Source: CAYQQU01 sp964419545
GTDB lineage: Bacteria > Bacteroidota > Bacteroidia > Chitinophagales > Saprospiraceae
Direction of reading: 5' to 3'
Assembly: GCA_964419545.1 (NCBI GenBank)
Contig: CAYQQU010000035.1
Location: 1-59,151 of the forward strand
DNA length: 59,151 bases
Part shown: positions 50,101-57,736 of the stretch, in pieces
How the letters are laid out: each line of letters begins with the position of its first letter
How positions within the stretch are numbered: position 1 is the stretch's first letter
Made by a program: the position numbers and the translations under genes
The notes under the pieces: model-generated
Database searches by the model: none
Told to the model about the DNA's origin: nothing
Seen by the model: only the letters and a program-made list of their open reading frames with translations

Positions 50101-51030
50101 CTGCTTCAGCTGGACGCGGCGACCTTAGGCTTGACCGATCGCCTGCGCATCCTGCACATCCGGCAACTGGCCGGACTGGAATGGTCCCTGGATACGCTGG
50201 CCGCTCACCGCAAAGCCACTACTTTCGGCGGATACTACTGGGGCGAAGAAGGGCCGTATCGGCGCGACAATGCCGTGCAAGCGACGCTGCAGGCGTATGA
50301 GCTTTACGGCCGGCTCGGCGCAGGAGAGACTCAGGACCGGATCATTCGGTATTTGCTGGGCAATCGGCATTACGGATTGCCCGGCGGGCGCCGGTCCGGC
50401 TGGCGCAACACTTTCGAGACGGCGCAGGTGCTGGCGGCTATTTTGCCGCGCCTTGTGGAAAGCACCGGAGAGCGCACCGCCGGGAGCCGGGCCGCTCAAT
50501 TGACGGTAAACGGTCGAAGAGCAGAGCGCTTCCCGTTTACGCAATCCTATCCGGAGACGACAAAGTTGTCGCTATCCAAAACGGGTGGTTTGCCCCTTTT
50601 TGTGACCGCTTACCAGGAATATTTCGACCCGTCGCCGAAAGCAGTCGCGGAATCCTTTGTGCTGGAAACCCATTTCGAGCAAGACGGCCGGCGCACGGAA
50701 AGCCTGGCGCGCGGGCTGCCGGCAGAGTTGGTGGTTGACCTCGAGGTGAAGGCAGCGGCGGAATACGTCTTGCTGGAAATACCGGTCCCCGGCGGTTGTG
50801 CTTACGCCGACCGGAACGCGGGGCGCCGGTTCCCGGAGGCGCACCGCGAATACCGCAGGGGGCATGTCGCAGTCTTTTGCGAACAACTGCCGGCAGGGCG
50901 CTACACTTTCCGGGTGGCGCTGGAGCCCCGTTTCGAAGGGCGATACACCCTCAATCCGGCGCGGGTAGAACAGATGTATTTCCCGGTGTTCTTCGGGCGG
51001 AATGAGGGGAGGGTAATTTTTTTGAATTAG
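47108..51030 (+). pseudogene. Alpha-2-macroglobulin-like gene split by a MITE-like insertion
   Basis: The 5' part (47108-48727) starts MFYRMVCLLLAGGFALLLPA and includes an MG2-like domain (GYIAFSQPQYRPGDTLRLKA) before stopping at TAG 48725. The 3' part (from about 48853 to 51030) resumes KRIDLLNRSRRRLDIRLDSG, DLQEVVVVGYSTSSRLL, an A2M domain (AYWRPHLTTDQRGEAVFQVT, PRFLVAGDQAIISGRATNFT) and a thioester-type motif YPYDCNEQTASR (Cys at 49741) in a helical domain. Removing 48725-48852 joins ...LPVH to KRID in one frame of about 1265 residues. The intact protein would be a periplasmic macroglobulin trap. ATG 47108 begins the signal peptide; the upstream 11 codons are repeat sequence. Confidence 0.85.
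48728..48850. mobile_element. MITE-like element (123 bp) inside the macroglobulin gene
   Basis: Terminal inverted repeats TGGTGTGTAACA...TGTTACACACCA are perfect for 12 bp; with flanks TAG/CTA the inverse match extends to 16 bp. Inside the ends, AAAAATTTTTGCTGA (48752-48766) matches its inverse (48825-48839); the left arm carries 12 extra bases. A CCTTTC-AA-GAAAGG palindrome lies at 48810-48823. No ORF is present. The flanking 5-mers ATTAG and CTAAG match at three positions and could be a decayed 5-bp target duplication. A second, inverted copy of its right 50 bp is at 59102-59151. Confidence 0.85.
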
Positions 51031-51034
51031 ATTT

Positions 51035-51484
51035 TTAGTATCTGGCAGCCACGCCATAGGCTTCCTTCACCATAAACCGTTCGCTCGGGTGGGCCAGTTT
51101 TTCCATGGCCTGGTCCAGGGAGAGCCAGCACTCGGAATGGTCGAATTCTTCCCGCAGCTCGGGGCGCCCGCCGGTGACTTCGGCGAGGAAGAAATGTCCG
51201 ATCTTATTGTAGTAGACGCCCCGCCGGGTCAGGTAAAAATAACTGCAGGCCTGGCCCATCGATCTGCGAATAGCTACGGAATAACCCGTTTCCTCCCGCA
51301 TCTCCCGGTGGAGGGCCTCCTCCGGCGTTTCTCCGGCTTCGATGCCGCCGCCGGGCAGGAAAAGCTCCCGGGAATTGGTGGTCTCCATCAACAGAAGTTG
51401 TTGTCGGGAATTAAAAACAATGGCATAGCTGCCGATGCGGTCGATGCAATCCGCACCGGGGGGAAGGGCGCCGAAAATCTTCAT
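51035..51484 (-). CDS. Nudix hydrolase
   Basis: 149 residues. The Nudix box is exact: GGIEAGE, seven residues, REMREETGY. Before it, RIGSYAIVFNSRQQLLLMET; after it, GVYYNKIGHFFLAEVTGG. Substrate (a nucleoside diphosphate linked to X) cannot be assigned. It stops four bases after the macroglobulin stop, convergent. Confidence 0.93.
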   Translation of the reverse strand: MKIFGALPPGADCIDRIGSYAIVFNSRQQLLLMETTNSRELFLPGGGIEAGETPEEALHREMREETGYSVAIRRSMGQACSYFYLTRRGVYYNKIGHFFLAEVTGGRPELREEFDHSECWLSLDQAMEKLAHPSERFMVKEAYGVAARY

Positions 51485-51568
51485 GGAACGCGATTTTGGT
51501 GTACCGTTGCCTAACGCCGGTTGAAAGCAATAGGTTCCGGAAAGCAGCTACTCTGATGATCGCCCGGC

Positions 51569-52093
51569 TTACACTTTTTGCCCCCAGTCGTAATCCCATT
51601 TACCCGGCTTGAGGAATACGGACCGCCGGTCGGTGATCCAGTCGGCTTCGAGGTAGGGCAGGGCGGCCTGAATATCATCGCCTGCGGCGATCGGCGGTAC
51701 GGCGAACATCGACAGAAAAAGGTCGGGATCGGGTTTGGCGCCCTCGACGTAACGGTCGATCATTTCCAGGAAAAGGGCGTAAGAAGAGAGGAGGCATAGT
51801 TCGTCCGGGGCTTCGAATTCCAACAGGAGAACCCCCTGCATGAGCTGGTAGTCGGTAAGCAGATGCCGCACGGTGTTGAGGGTCGGCGGATGATGGAGCA
51901 CGCCTTGGCAGGAATGCCAGGCCCAGATGGGCGCATGGCCGCCCAGGTCGATGCCGCGCTCTTCCATTTGGATGGCCATCCAGTGGTAAGCAGGACGGAA
52001 AGTAAGCGGGGTATGCCGCCAGGTTGCAACCAGGCGACCGTTCTTATCGAGGTATTCCTCGGCTTCGACAGACTGGAAGGACCACAGGTGCAT
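51569..52093 (-). CDS. DUF3841-type protein
   Basis: 174 residues. It has MHLWSFQSVEAEEYLDKNGR, YHWMAIQMEERGIDLGGHAP, IWAWHSCQG and LLLEFEAPDELCLLSSYALF, ending WDYDWGQKV. This fits the DUF3841 description I recall; no function is known. Soluble, no signal peptide. Confidence 0.75.
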   Translation of the reverse strand: MHLWSFQSVEAEEYLDKNGRLVATWRHTPLTFRPAYHWMAIQMEERGIDLGGHAPIWAWHSCQGVLHHPPTLNTVRHLLTDYQLMQGVLLLEFEAPDELCLLSSYALFLEMIDRYVEGAKPDPDLFLSMFAVPPIAAGDDIQAALPYLEADWITDRRSVFLKPGKWDYDWGQKV

Positions 52094-52206
52094 GCGTGCG
52101 ATGTTGCGTTTTGCCGACCAAAATACGGAAAGCCGCTCATTTTGCCGCTATTGGGCGTAAGCCCTAGAGGGCAATCGCATTTCATTTTTGGATCTCGAAA
52201 AAGTAA

Positions 52207-52223
52207 TGAATAATCCGGGTTAA
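52207..52223 (+). repeat. Intergenic 17-bp repeat, copy 4
   Basis: TGAATAATCCGGGTTAA, exact, 6 bp after the stop codon of the minus-strand gene at 52230-52412 in that gene's direction. Confidence 0.75.
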
Positions 52224-52229
52224 CCCCGA

Positions 52230-52412
52230 TCAGCGCCCCTGGAAGAGGTCGTCGATTTCTCGTTGCAGGTCGGTCAGGTCGTCGGCCTGCGGTCGCGGAG
52301 AAATCGGTGCTTCGGAAAGGGAAAGCAGACGTTGTATCGTGCGCAGCAGTTTGGCGTCCTCGGTGGCGAGAATCTGGTTGATAAGCTGTAGCTTGAGATC
52401 GCGGGTATCCAT
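52230..52412 (-). CDS. Antitoxin-like small protein, no toxin partner
   Basis: 60 residues. MDTRDLKLQLINQILATEDA, KLLRTIQRLLS, then DDLTDLQREIDDLFQGR. The N-terminal helix with 'L.I..I...D...L..I..LL' resembles short Bacteroidota proteins annotated as addiction-module components next to RelE/ParE toxins. No toxin ORF is found within 300 bp on either side, so it is an orphan or an unrelated small protein. Confidence 0.55.
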   Translation of the reverse strand: MDTRDLKLQLINQILATEDAKLLRTIQRLLSLSEAPISPRPQADDLTDLQREIDDLFQGR

Positions 52413-52483
52413 GGGCGGTATTTGATTTAGCCTGCATCTACGAAGTTAACAGATAAGTCCAGATCGTGGAATGCAGGTGCTGA

Positions 52484-53356
52484 TCATTCCGGTTTGTCAT
52501 CCCCTACAAATTCCAGTTTCGGGTCGGGATAGAGGATATTTTTGTCGAAAGCATCGAACGCAAAGGAACGAATGGTCAGCTGGTGGAGGTACTTTTTTTC
52601 TTTTTCTTTCGGCGCATTGAGGAAGACGGTCTGCCGGAAAGGGATCTGTACGCCGTCGATCTCCCGGAAATCTCCAAATCGGATCGAGCCGTAGAAGTTG
52701 CCCGGCGCCGGGAGGTAGTTGTGGCGTATGGTGTAGGAAGCAATTTCGAGCAGGCCGGATTGCCGGTTGATGTAAAGCAGGTATTGGTCGTGGCCGCGGT
52801 GTGGTTCGGGCGTTTGCCAGGTGGCGAAGACGAGGTCGTAGGTCTGCCCGGCGAAGTTACGGCTTCCGGCGTAGCGGAGGATAGGCGCCCGTAGAAGTCG
52901 GTCGCTCAGTTCGAAGAAATACTGAAAAGCGGCCAGCCCGAAGGCAATGCGTTTGTCCGGTTTGCTCTGAAAAGCAATGGAATCGCCGGGTTCTGCTTCG
53001 TAATAACGCCACGATTGCAAACCGGCGCGGAAGCCTTCTTTTCCGCCCTCCAGTATCTCGACGCTGCCGTCGAAGGAGCCGATGGCGTACCGCAGGCGGA
53101 GCGGTTTGCGGTTGACCGGCCAGATTTTGCTCATGCCGCCCATCAAGCCTTTCCAATGGTCGGTGGCTACTACTTCGTAAGTCTGGTGGTTTTCCAGCTG
53201 GTCTAAACCCTGCTGACGCCAGGCGGCGCGGAGCAGCTCCCGGGCTTTTTCTTCGGAGCGGCCGGTGAGCGCCAGTTCTTCGGTGCGCAGGTCGGCCAGG
53301 CCGCAGGCGGATAACCATAGGGTGCAAAGGGTAAGGAAAACGATCGGGAATCTCAT
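52484..53356 (-). CDS. Lipoprotein of unknown function, linked to the TetR gene
   Basis: 290 residues. Lipoprotein signal MRFPIVFLTLCTLWLSAC-G, acylated Cys at 18. The mature part is a beta-rich protein (GSFDGSVEILEGGKEGFRAG, SRNFAGQTYDLVFATWQTPE, QYLLYINRQSGLLEIASYTI, FGDFREIDGVQIPFRQTVFL). This pattern is like LolA/outer-membrane sorting proteins and similar periplasmic carriers, but I cannot assign the family. An AGACC-GGTT-GGTCT palindrome sits 17 bp before its ATG, the same as upstream of the adjacent TetR gene, which suggests shared control. Confidence 0.7.
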   Translation of the reverse strand: MRFPIVFLTLCTLWLSACGLADLRTEELALTGRSEEKARELLRAAWRQQGLDQLENHQTYEVVATDHWKGLMGGMSKIWPVNRKPLRLRYAIGSFDGSVEILEGGKEGFRAGLQSWRYYEAEPGDSIAFQSKPDKRIAFGLAAFQYFFELSDRLLRAPILRYAGSRNFAGQTYDLVFATWQTPEPHRGHDQYLLYINRQSGLLEIASYTIRHNYLPAPGNFYGSIRFGDFREIDGVQIPFRQTVFLNAPKEKEKKYLHQLTIRSFAFDAFDKNILYPDPKLEFVGDDKPE

Positions 53357-53361
53357 TTTGT

Positions 53362-53369
53362 CAAATTTA
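53362..53369 (-). promoter_or_regulatory. -7 element before the lipoprotein gene
   Basis: On the minus strand TAAATTTG, only about 6 bp before the ATG at 53356, next to the TetR-type palindrome. If used, the message would be almost leaderless. Confidence 0.3.
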
Positions 53370-53372
53370 AGT

Positions 53373-53386
53373 AGACCGGTTGGTCT
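53373..53386. promoter_or_regulatory. TetR-type operator 1
   Basis: AGACC-GGTT-GGTCT, a perfect inverted repeat, 17 bp before the lipoprotein start. The core TAGACCGGTTGGT is identical to that at 54017. Confidence 0.6.
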
Positions 53387-53423
53387 TTTTTAAGGTAAAA
53401 AATTAAGCCTTTCGCATTTTGTG

Positions 53424-54005
53424 TTACGCCTTCAACAGGTCGAACATGATTTTAAACGTCAGTTCCAAAGGCTGGGCCTGTTGCGTGGCCTTAGCGCGCG
53501 AGAGGGCGCCGAAGAAGCTGGTGTGCAGCATCTCGGCCAGTTCTTCGGCCGGGTAGGTCTGGGTGATCTCACCCGCGGTCTGCCCTTCCCGGATGCAGTC
53601 GGCGATCCGGATGGTCCATTTGGCGAATTGTGCGTCGGCGGCGGCCGCCAGCCTTTCATTTTGTCCGCCGACTTCGGCCGACAGGTTGTTGACCAGACAG
53701 CCGTACCGAAAATTTTCCGACTGATTCACCTCGATCGACCAGCGGTAGAACGCCCGCAATCGGCTGAGCGGGCTGAGATCGGCCTCGTGCAGGTAGCTGG
53801 ACAGAACGGACAGCATGCGGTTGCCGTAAAATTCCAGCACCTGATCGCCGAAGGCTTCCTTACTGGCGAAAAAATTGTAGAAGGAGCCTTTGGGGACGCC
53901 GCTTTCCCGCAGAATATCGTTTATGCCCGTTGCGTGATATCCCCGGCGACGCATCAGCGATTCACCGGCGGCGAGAATGTCGTCTATTTCGTATTTGCGA
54001 TTCAT
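53424..54005 (-). CDS. TetR/AcrR family transcriptional regulator
   Basis: 193 residues. The N-terminal HTH is complete: ILAAGESLMRRRGYHATGIN, DILRESGVPKGSFYNFFASK. The C-terminal part (RLRAFYRWSIEVNQSENFRY ... EMLHTSFFGALSRAKATQQA) is the ligand-binding domain of the AcrR/NemR-like kind. A 14-bp near-palindrome lies 12 bp before the ATG and another before the downstream lipoprotein gene, so it probably represses itself and that gene. Ligand unknown; an electrophile sensor is possible from the NemR-like operator. Confidence 0.93.
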   Translation of the reverse strand: MNRKYEIDDILAAGESLMRRRGYHATGINDILRESGVPKGSFYNFFASKEAFGDQVLEFYGNRMLSVLSSYLHEADLSPLSRLRAFYRWSIEVNQSENFRYGCLVNNLSAEVGGQNERLAAAADAQFAKWTIRIADCIREGQTAGEITQTYPAEELAEMLHTSFFGALSRAKATQQAQPLELTFKIMFDLLKA

Positions 54006-54017
54006 AGTTTTTAATTA

Positions 54018-54031
54018 GACCGGTTGGTACA
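54018..54031. promoter_or_regulatory. TetR-type operator 2
   Basis: AGACCGGTTGGTAC: left half perfect, right half one base off. It shares 13 identical bp with operator 1 and lies in the tetR promoter region. Confidence 0.55.
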
Positions 54032-54088
54032 AATTTGATCCGATTTGCATAAAAGCGCAAGCGGCTGGTCGTTCTTTCAGCCGAAAAG

Positions 54089-54102
54089 GTCCGTTTGCGG
54101 AC
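54089..54102 (-). terminator. Terminator of the cytochrome gene
   Basis: GTCCG-TTTG-CGGAC; on the minus strand it is followed by CTTTTC, 8 bp after the cytochrome stop. Confidence 0.55.
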
Positions 54103-54110
54103 AAGCTCCT

Positions 54111-55184
54111 TTACGGGCAGCCTCCTTCCAGGCCGGCTATCCACTCCCGGATCAGGTCGATGCCTTCCCGGTGGGGAATAACGCGTCCCAGTTCCGGCAT
54201 CATGACGCCGGGGTCGTTGCTCTCCATGCGATAGACCAGGATAGAAGCATCGGGTTTTCCCGGAGCGATACCGAATCGTCTTCCGCCGGAGCCTTTGCCG
54301 GCGGCCACGGGCGGTTTGCAGATGCCGAGTCGGGTGGGTTCCGTTTGGTCGTAGGTGAGGTAAAGGCCGGTGGTATGGGCCGGCCCATCGGGTCGGTGGC
54401 AGTGGCCGCAGTTGACGTCGAGGTAGGCAAGCGCCCGCTGGTTCAGGTCATAGGCTGCCGTATCCGTCCAGTCGGCCAGCGCGGGAAAGGCGTCCGGCCA
54501 GTCGCCCGCTGCGAGAAGACCTTGCGATTGCCAGCGGTCGAGCTGATTGGCGGTAAGGCCGTCGGGGTAGCGAACCGCTTTGTCGAGGTTGCGCACTTTG
54601 GGGCCGATGGGCTCGATGCGGTTGTTGCGATTGTGGCAGCTCTTGCACTGGTTTTGGTTGGGCGCCACGTATTCGATGCGTTGCGCCCGTCCGGCGGGAT
54701 CGATCCAGGAAACCTCCCGGAAAGCACCGACGCGGGTGAGCCGGGCGTCCGATTGGTTTTCGTCCCAAACGTAAGTATAGGCCTCCCAGTCGCCCTGCCG
54801 TTTGATGAGCAGCCGGGTCTCTACGCCATCCCAGTCTTTTTCGGGAGCGCTATAATCGGCGGGATAGTAAAAAGTTTTGATGAGAACGGTGTGGTTGGGA
54901 AAGACCAGCTCGCCGGCCTCGCCCACCGTCGCGTTCACGCCGGCGGGCATCCAGACGAAGCGGGCTTTGTGGGCGTAATCCGTGAATAGCGGCGTGATCA
55001 GTTCGTAGGGGAGCACCCGCTCGTTGGGTATTTGTCGTGGCAGGTCCGTAAAAAAGCGGTACTCGGAGAGGCGAGGGTAGGGGACGGCGCCGGGGTCAAA
55101 GTGGACCGCGGCAGTCGCCGGCCGCCCGCAACGGGTATGCAAAATAGCGAGGGCGAAAAGCAGTGCGGTGCAGAGGAATACCAT
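54111..55184 (-). CDS. Diheme c-type cytochrome (SO2930-like)
   Basis: 357 residues from ATG 55184 (MVFLCTALLFALAILHTRCG). The ORF extends 34 residues upstream without a signal sequence, so the shorter start is preferred. Two heme-binding motifs are present: CKSCH (QNQCKSCHNRNNRIEPIGPK) and CGHCH (LDVNCGHCHRPDG), with distal Met candidates near the C-terminus (ESNDPGVMMPELG). Layout and wording match the family often called SO2930-type diheme cytochrome. It is encoded beside the parallel beta-helix protein at 55333-56553, the usual SO2929/SO2930 pairing. Role probably in electron transfer or oxidation of an unknown substrate in the periplasm. Confidence 0.85.
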   Translation of the reverse strand: MVFLCTALLFALAILHTRCGRPATAAVHFDPGAVPYPRLSEYRFFTDLPRQIPNERVLPYELITPLFTDYAHKARFVWMPAGVNATVGEAGELVFPNHTVLIKTFYYPADYSAPEKDWDGVETRLLIKRQGDWEAYTYVWDENQSDARLTRVGAFREVSWIDPAGRAQRIEYVAPNQNQCKSCHNRNNRIEPIGPKVRNLDKAVRYPDGLTANQLDRWQSQGLLAAGDWPDAFPALADWTDTAAYDLNQRALAYLDVNCGHCHRPDGPAHTTGLYLTYDQTEPTRLGICKPPVAAGKGSGGRRFGIAPGKPDASILVYRMESNDPGVMMPELGRVIPHREGIDLIREWIAGLEGGCP

Positions 55185-55332
55185 ACTGGCTGCGCTGGAG
55201 TGTTCAAGCGGGACAAAAAGAACCCTTTTAAACCTTAAAGATTCTCTGCGCACCAGGTTGGCTATAGCGGATGAGGTATTTTTCATATTTCGAAAGGGAT
55301 TAATGGACCCATTGCGGGTTCAATGCGAACCG

Positions 55333-56553
55333 TTATTCACTGACTGACAGGTTTGGTTGTTGCCGGGGGGCGCACCGGTATGCCGTTACATCGGTGGTGA
55401 CGTCGGCAAATTCGTTGGCCGCGTCGATATTGGCGAAGCGCAGCCCGTCGGCGGGCTGATCGATGCAGATATTCATGGGATTATTGCCGGCGCCACCTTC
55501 CGCGGTGATCCCGTCGTAAAGGATATCCTGCGGTTTGCCCTTAAAGAGCACGTTGACGAGTTTGCCGAAGTCTTTAGTCAGGTCAGGGATGGTTATTCCG
55601 CCCTTCCGCTCGAAGGTATTGCCGTGCAGATAGACGTTGGAGGTGAACGGGTCGTAAGACTTGTCGTTCCAGGTATTTTCCGTGATGTGGTAACTGGCGA
55701 TGGCGGCTCCGAAGGTTTTGTGGCCTTTGATTACGTTCTCGAAGATCTCCACTTCTTTGGCCGCCAGCAGGATGATGCCCGTGCCCGGCGGCACGATGCC
55801 GACGATATTGCCTTCCGGCGCGAAATTGCGATGGTTGTTCTCGATGATCTGGTTGCGGTATACTTTGCAGTTGCGGCCGTTGGTTTGCGGCAGATCGGGC
55901 AGGTCGAACACCAGCAGGCCGCCGGTATTGCCTTCGCAGCGGTTGTCGTAAACTTCGGCGTCGATGCAATTTTCGATCTCGATACCCGCGACGTTTTCGT
56001 GGGCATAACAATTGCGGACCACTACGCCGCGGCATTGCCCGACGTAGATGCCGGCGTCGGAGGCGTAGCTGGCCTCACAGCCGTCGATGAGCACGTCGGT
56101 GCTGGCGACGGGATACAGGCCGTAGCCGCCGTTGGCTTCGTCGGCGCCCCCGCTCCAGGTGGTTTTGATGTTGCGCAGGGTAATCCCGCGGCAGTCCTGC
56201 AGCTTGATGCCGTCGCCTTTGGTATCGCGGATCGTGAGGTCTTGGATGGTTACCGAGTCGGCTGTCACCCGAATCCCTTCCGCGCCGACTTTTTGTCCGC
56301 GGAAGGAAAGTACGGTTTCCTCCATGCCCGCGCCGCGGATGGTGATATTGGCGATCCCGTCGAGCGACAAGGGGCGGTTGAACTCAAAAACGCCGGCAGG
56401 GATATCGATCACGTCCCCGGGCTGGGCGGCGATCAGTTGTTCCTGCAGTTCGGCGTAGAGGTCTTCGGCGAAGGTTTCCGGCGGCGCCGGCCGGCGGTTG
56501 CAGGCCAGTAACAATAGAAGCAACGGCAGTATTGACAGGGTCCGGTTGGGCAT
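55333..56553 (-). CDS. Parallel beta-helix lipoprotein (SO2929-like)
   Basis: 406 residues. Lipoprotein signal MPNRTLSILPLLLLLLAC-N. The rest is a right-handed parallel beta-helix with many short repeats (LDGIANITIRGAGMEETVLS, VTIQDLTIRDTKGDGIKLQD, TDVLIDGCEASYASDAGIYV, NCYAHENVAGIEIENCIDAE). This is the TIGR03805-type protein that pairs with the diheme cytochrome downstream. No catalytic residues can be assigned with certainty. Confidence 0.85.
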   Translation of the reverse strand: MPNRTLSILPLLLLLLACNRRPAPPETFAEDLYAELQEQLIAAQPGDVIDIPAGVFEFNRPLSLDGIANITIRGAGMEETVLSFRGQKVGAEGIRVTADSVTIQDLTIRDTKGDGIKLQDCRGITLRNIKTTWSGGADEANGGYGLYPVASTDVLIDGCEASYASDAGIYVGQCRGVVVRNCYAHENVAGIEIENCIDAEVYDNRCEGNTGGLLVFDLPDLPQTNGRNCKVYRNQIIENNHRNFAPEGNIVGIVPPGTGIILLAAKEVEIFENVIKGHKTFGAAIASYHITENTWNDKSYDPFTSNVYLHGNTFERKGGITIPDLTKDFGKLVNVLFKGKPQDILYDGITAEGGAGNNPMNICIDQPADGLRFANIDAANEFADVTTDVTAYRCAPRQQPNLSVSE

Positions 56554-56736
56554 AAGCGACGGCGTTTTTTCCTATCAAGATAACAAGATCCCGGGGAATG
56601 GCGGTAATATTGATCCGGGAAATCAGCAGTCGCTTTTTATCATTTGTGGTTTCCAAAACACCGAAAGAGCAACCTGAAGGCTACGGAGTTCGCTCTATTT
56701 CAACGGTCGGGGATATCTCATTTTTCCGGTTGGCTT

Positions 56737-57702
56737 TCACCGGCGCCACAGGGTATCCACAAAGTACTGTTTCGAGTCGAAAAAGTGCAGCACCGGTGTG
56801 AAGCCCGTCATGGCGGCCATGGTTTCGACTTCTTTCAGGCTGTACTTCTGGGAGAGTTCAACGCTGATGGCTTCCCAGGCGTCGAAATGCACTTTGAGGT
56901 TCAGCGCCGGGATGTGTACCGTCTGATCGCTTTTGCTGATCAGGTAGCTGCGGGTTTCGCCGGTAGCGGGGTTGTAGGTTTCCCAGTGTTTGAACTGTGT
57001 GATGTCGAAGTCGGCCTCGAGCTCGCGGTTGATGCGCGACAGCAGGTTGAGGTTGAAAGCGGCGGTGACGCCGGCCGGGTCGTTGTAGGCGCGCAGGATG
57101 ATCTCGGGGTCTTTTTTCAGGTCGAAACCGGTGAGCAGCAGATCCCCAGGATCGAGCTGTTCGGCGAGCTGTTTGAGAAAACCGGTGGCTTCCCGTACGT
57201 TGAAGTTGCCGATATTGCCGCCCAGGAAAAGGATGACCTTGCGGTTTTCGCTGCCGCTGATCTGAGAGAGGACGTCGAAATAGTCGCCCTCCAGCGCGTC
57301 GACAGTGAGTTCAGGCAGATCTTCTTTCAGCTCGCTTTCCAGCTGCAGCAGCACATTGCCGGAGATATCGACCGGGCGGTACTGGAATCGGGTTTCTTTT
57401 TCTAGAAAATAGCGGAGCAGCACTTTCGTTTTTGCCCCGTCGCCTGCGCCCAGCTCGATCAGGTCGAAGGGAGCGTCGCCGATGGTGTTCAGCAACTGCG
57501 CTTTATGCAGTTGAAAGACCTCCATTTCGCAGTCGGTGAGGTAGTATTCCGGCATGCGCATGATATCCTGGAAAAGCTTGTCGCCCATTTCGTCGTAGAA
57601 GTATTTGGAGGGCAGCTTTTTGGGGGTTTTGGTCAAACCGTGCAGCACGTCCTGCGCGAAGGGCGTATGGGCTATCCCCGGCAGCGTTGAAGAACTTTTC
57701 AT
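56737..57702 (-). CDS. egtD: Histidine N-alpha-methyltransferase EgtD
   Basis: 321 residues. Trimethylates the alpha-amino group of His to hercynine with three SAM, the first step to ergothioneine. The SAM site LIELGAGDGAKTKVLLRYF is at about residues 81-99. Family hallmarks are KYFYDEMGDKLFQDIMRMPE near the N-terminus, VDISGNVL, and GNIGNFNVREATGFLKQLAE. Length is normal for EgtD (about 320). It follows egtB by 34 bp in the same direction. Confidence 0.95.
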   Translation of the reverse strand: MKSSSTLPGIAHTPFAQDVLHGLTKTPKKLPSKYFYDEMGDKLFQDIMRMPEYYLTDCEMEVFQLHKAQLLNTIGDAPFDLIELGAGDGAKTKVLLRYFLEKETRFQYRPVDISGNVLLQLESELKEDLPELTVDALEGDYFDVLSQISGSENRKVILFLGGNIGNFNVREATGFLKQLAEQLDPGDLLLTGFDLKKDPEIILRAYNDPAGVTAAFNLNLLSRINRELEADFDITQFKHWETYNPATGETRSYLISKSDQTVHIPALNLKVHFDAWEAISVELSQKYSLKEVETMAAMTGFTPVLHFFDSKQYFVDTLWRR

Positions 57703-57736
57703 AATGGTGTATTATTGTTTTTGGGCTGGTTGCGAA

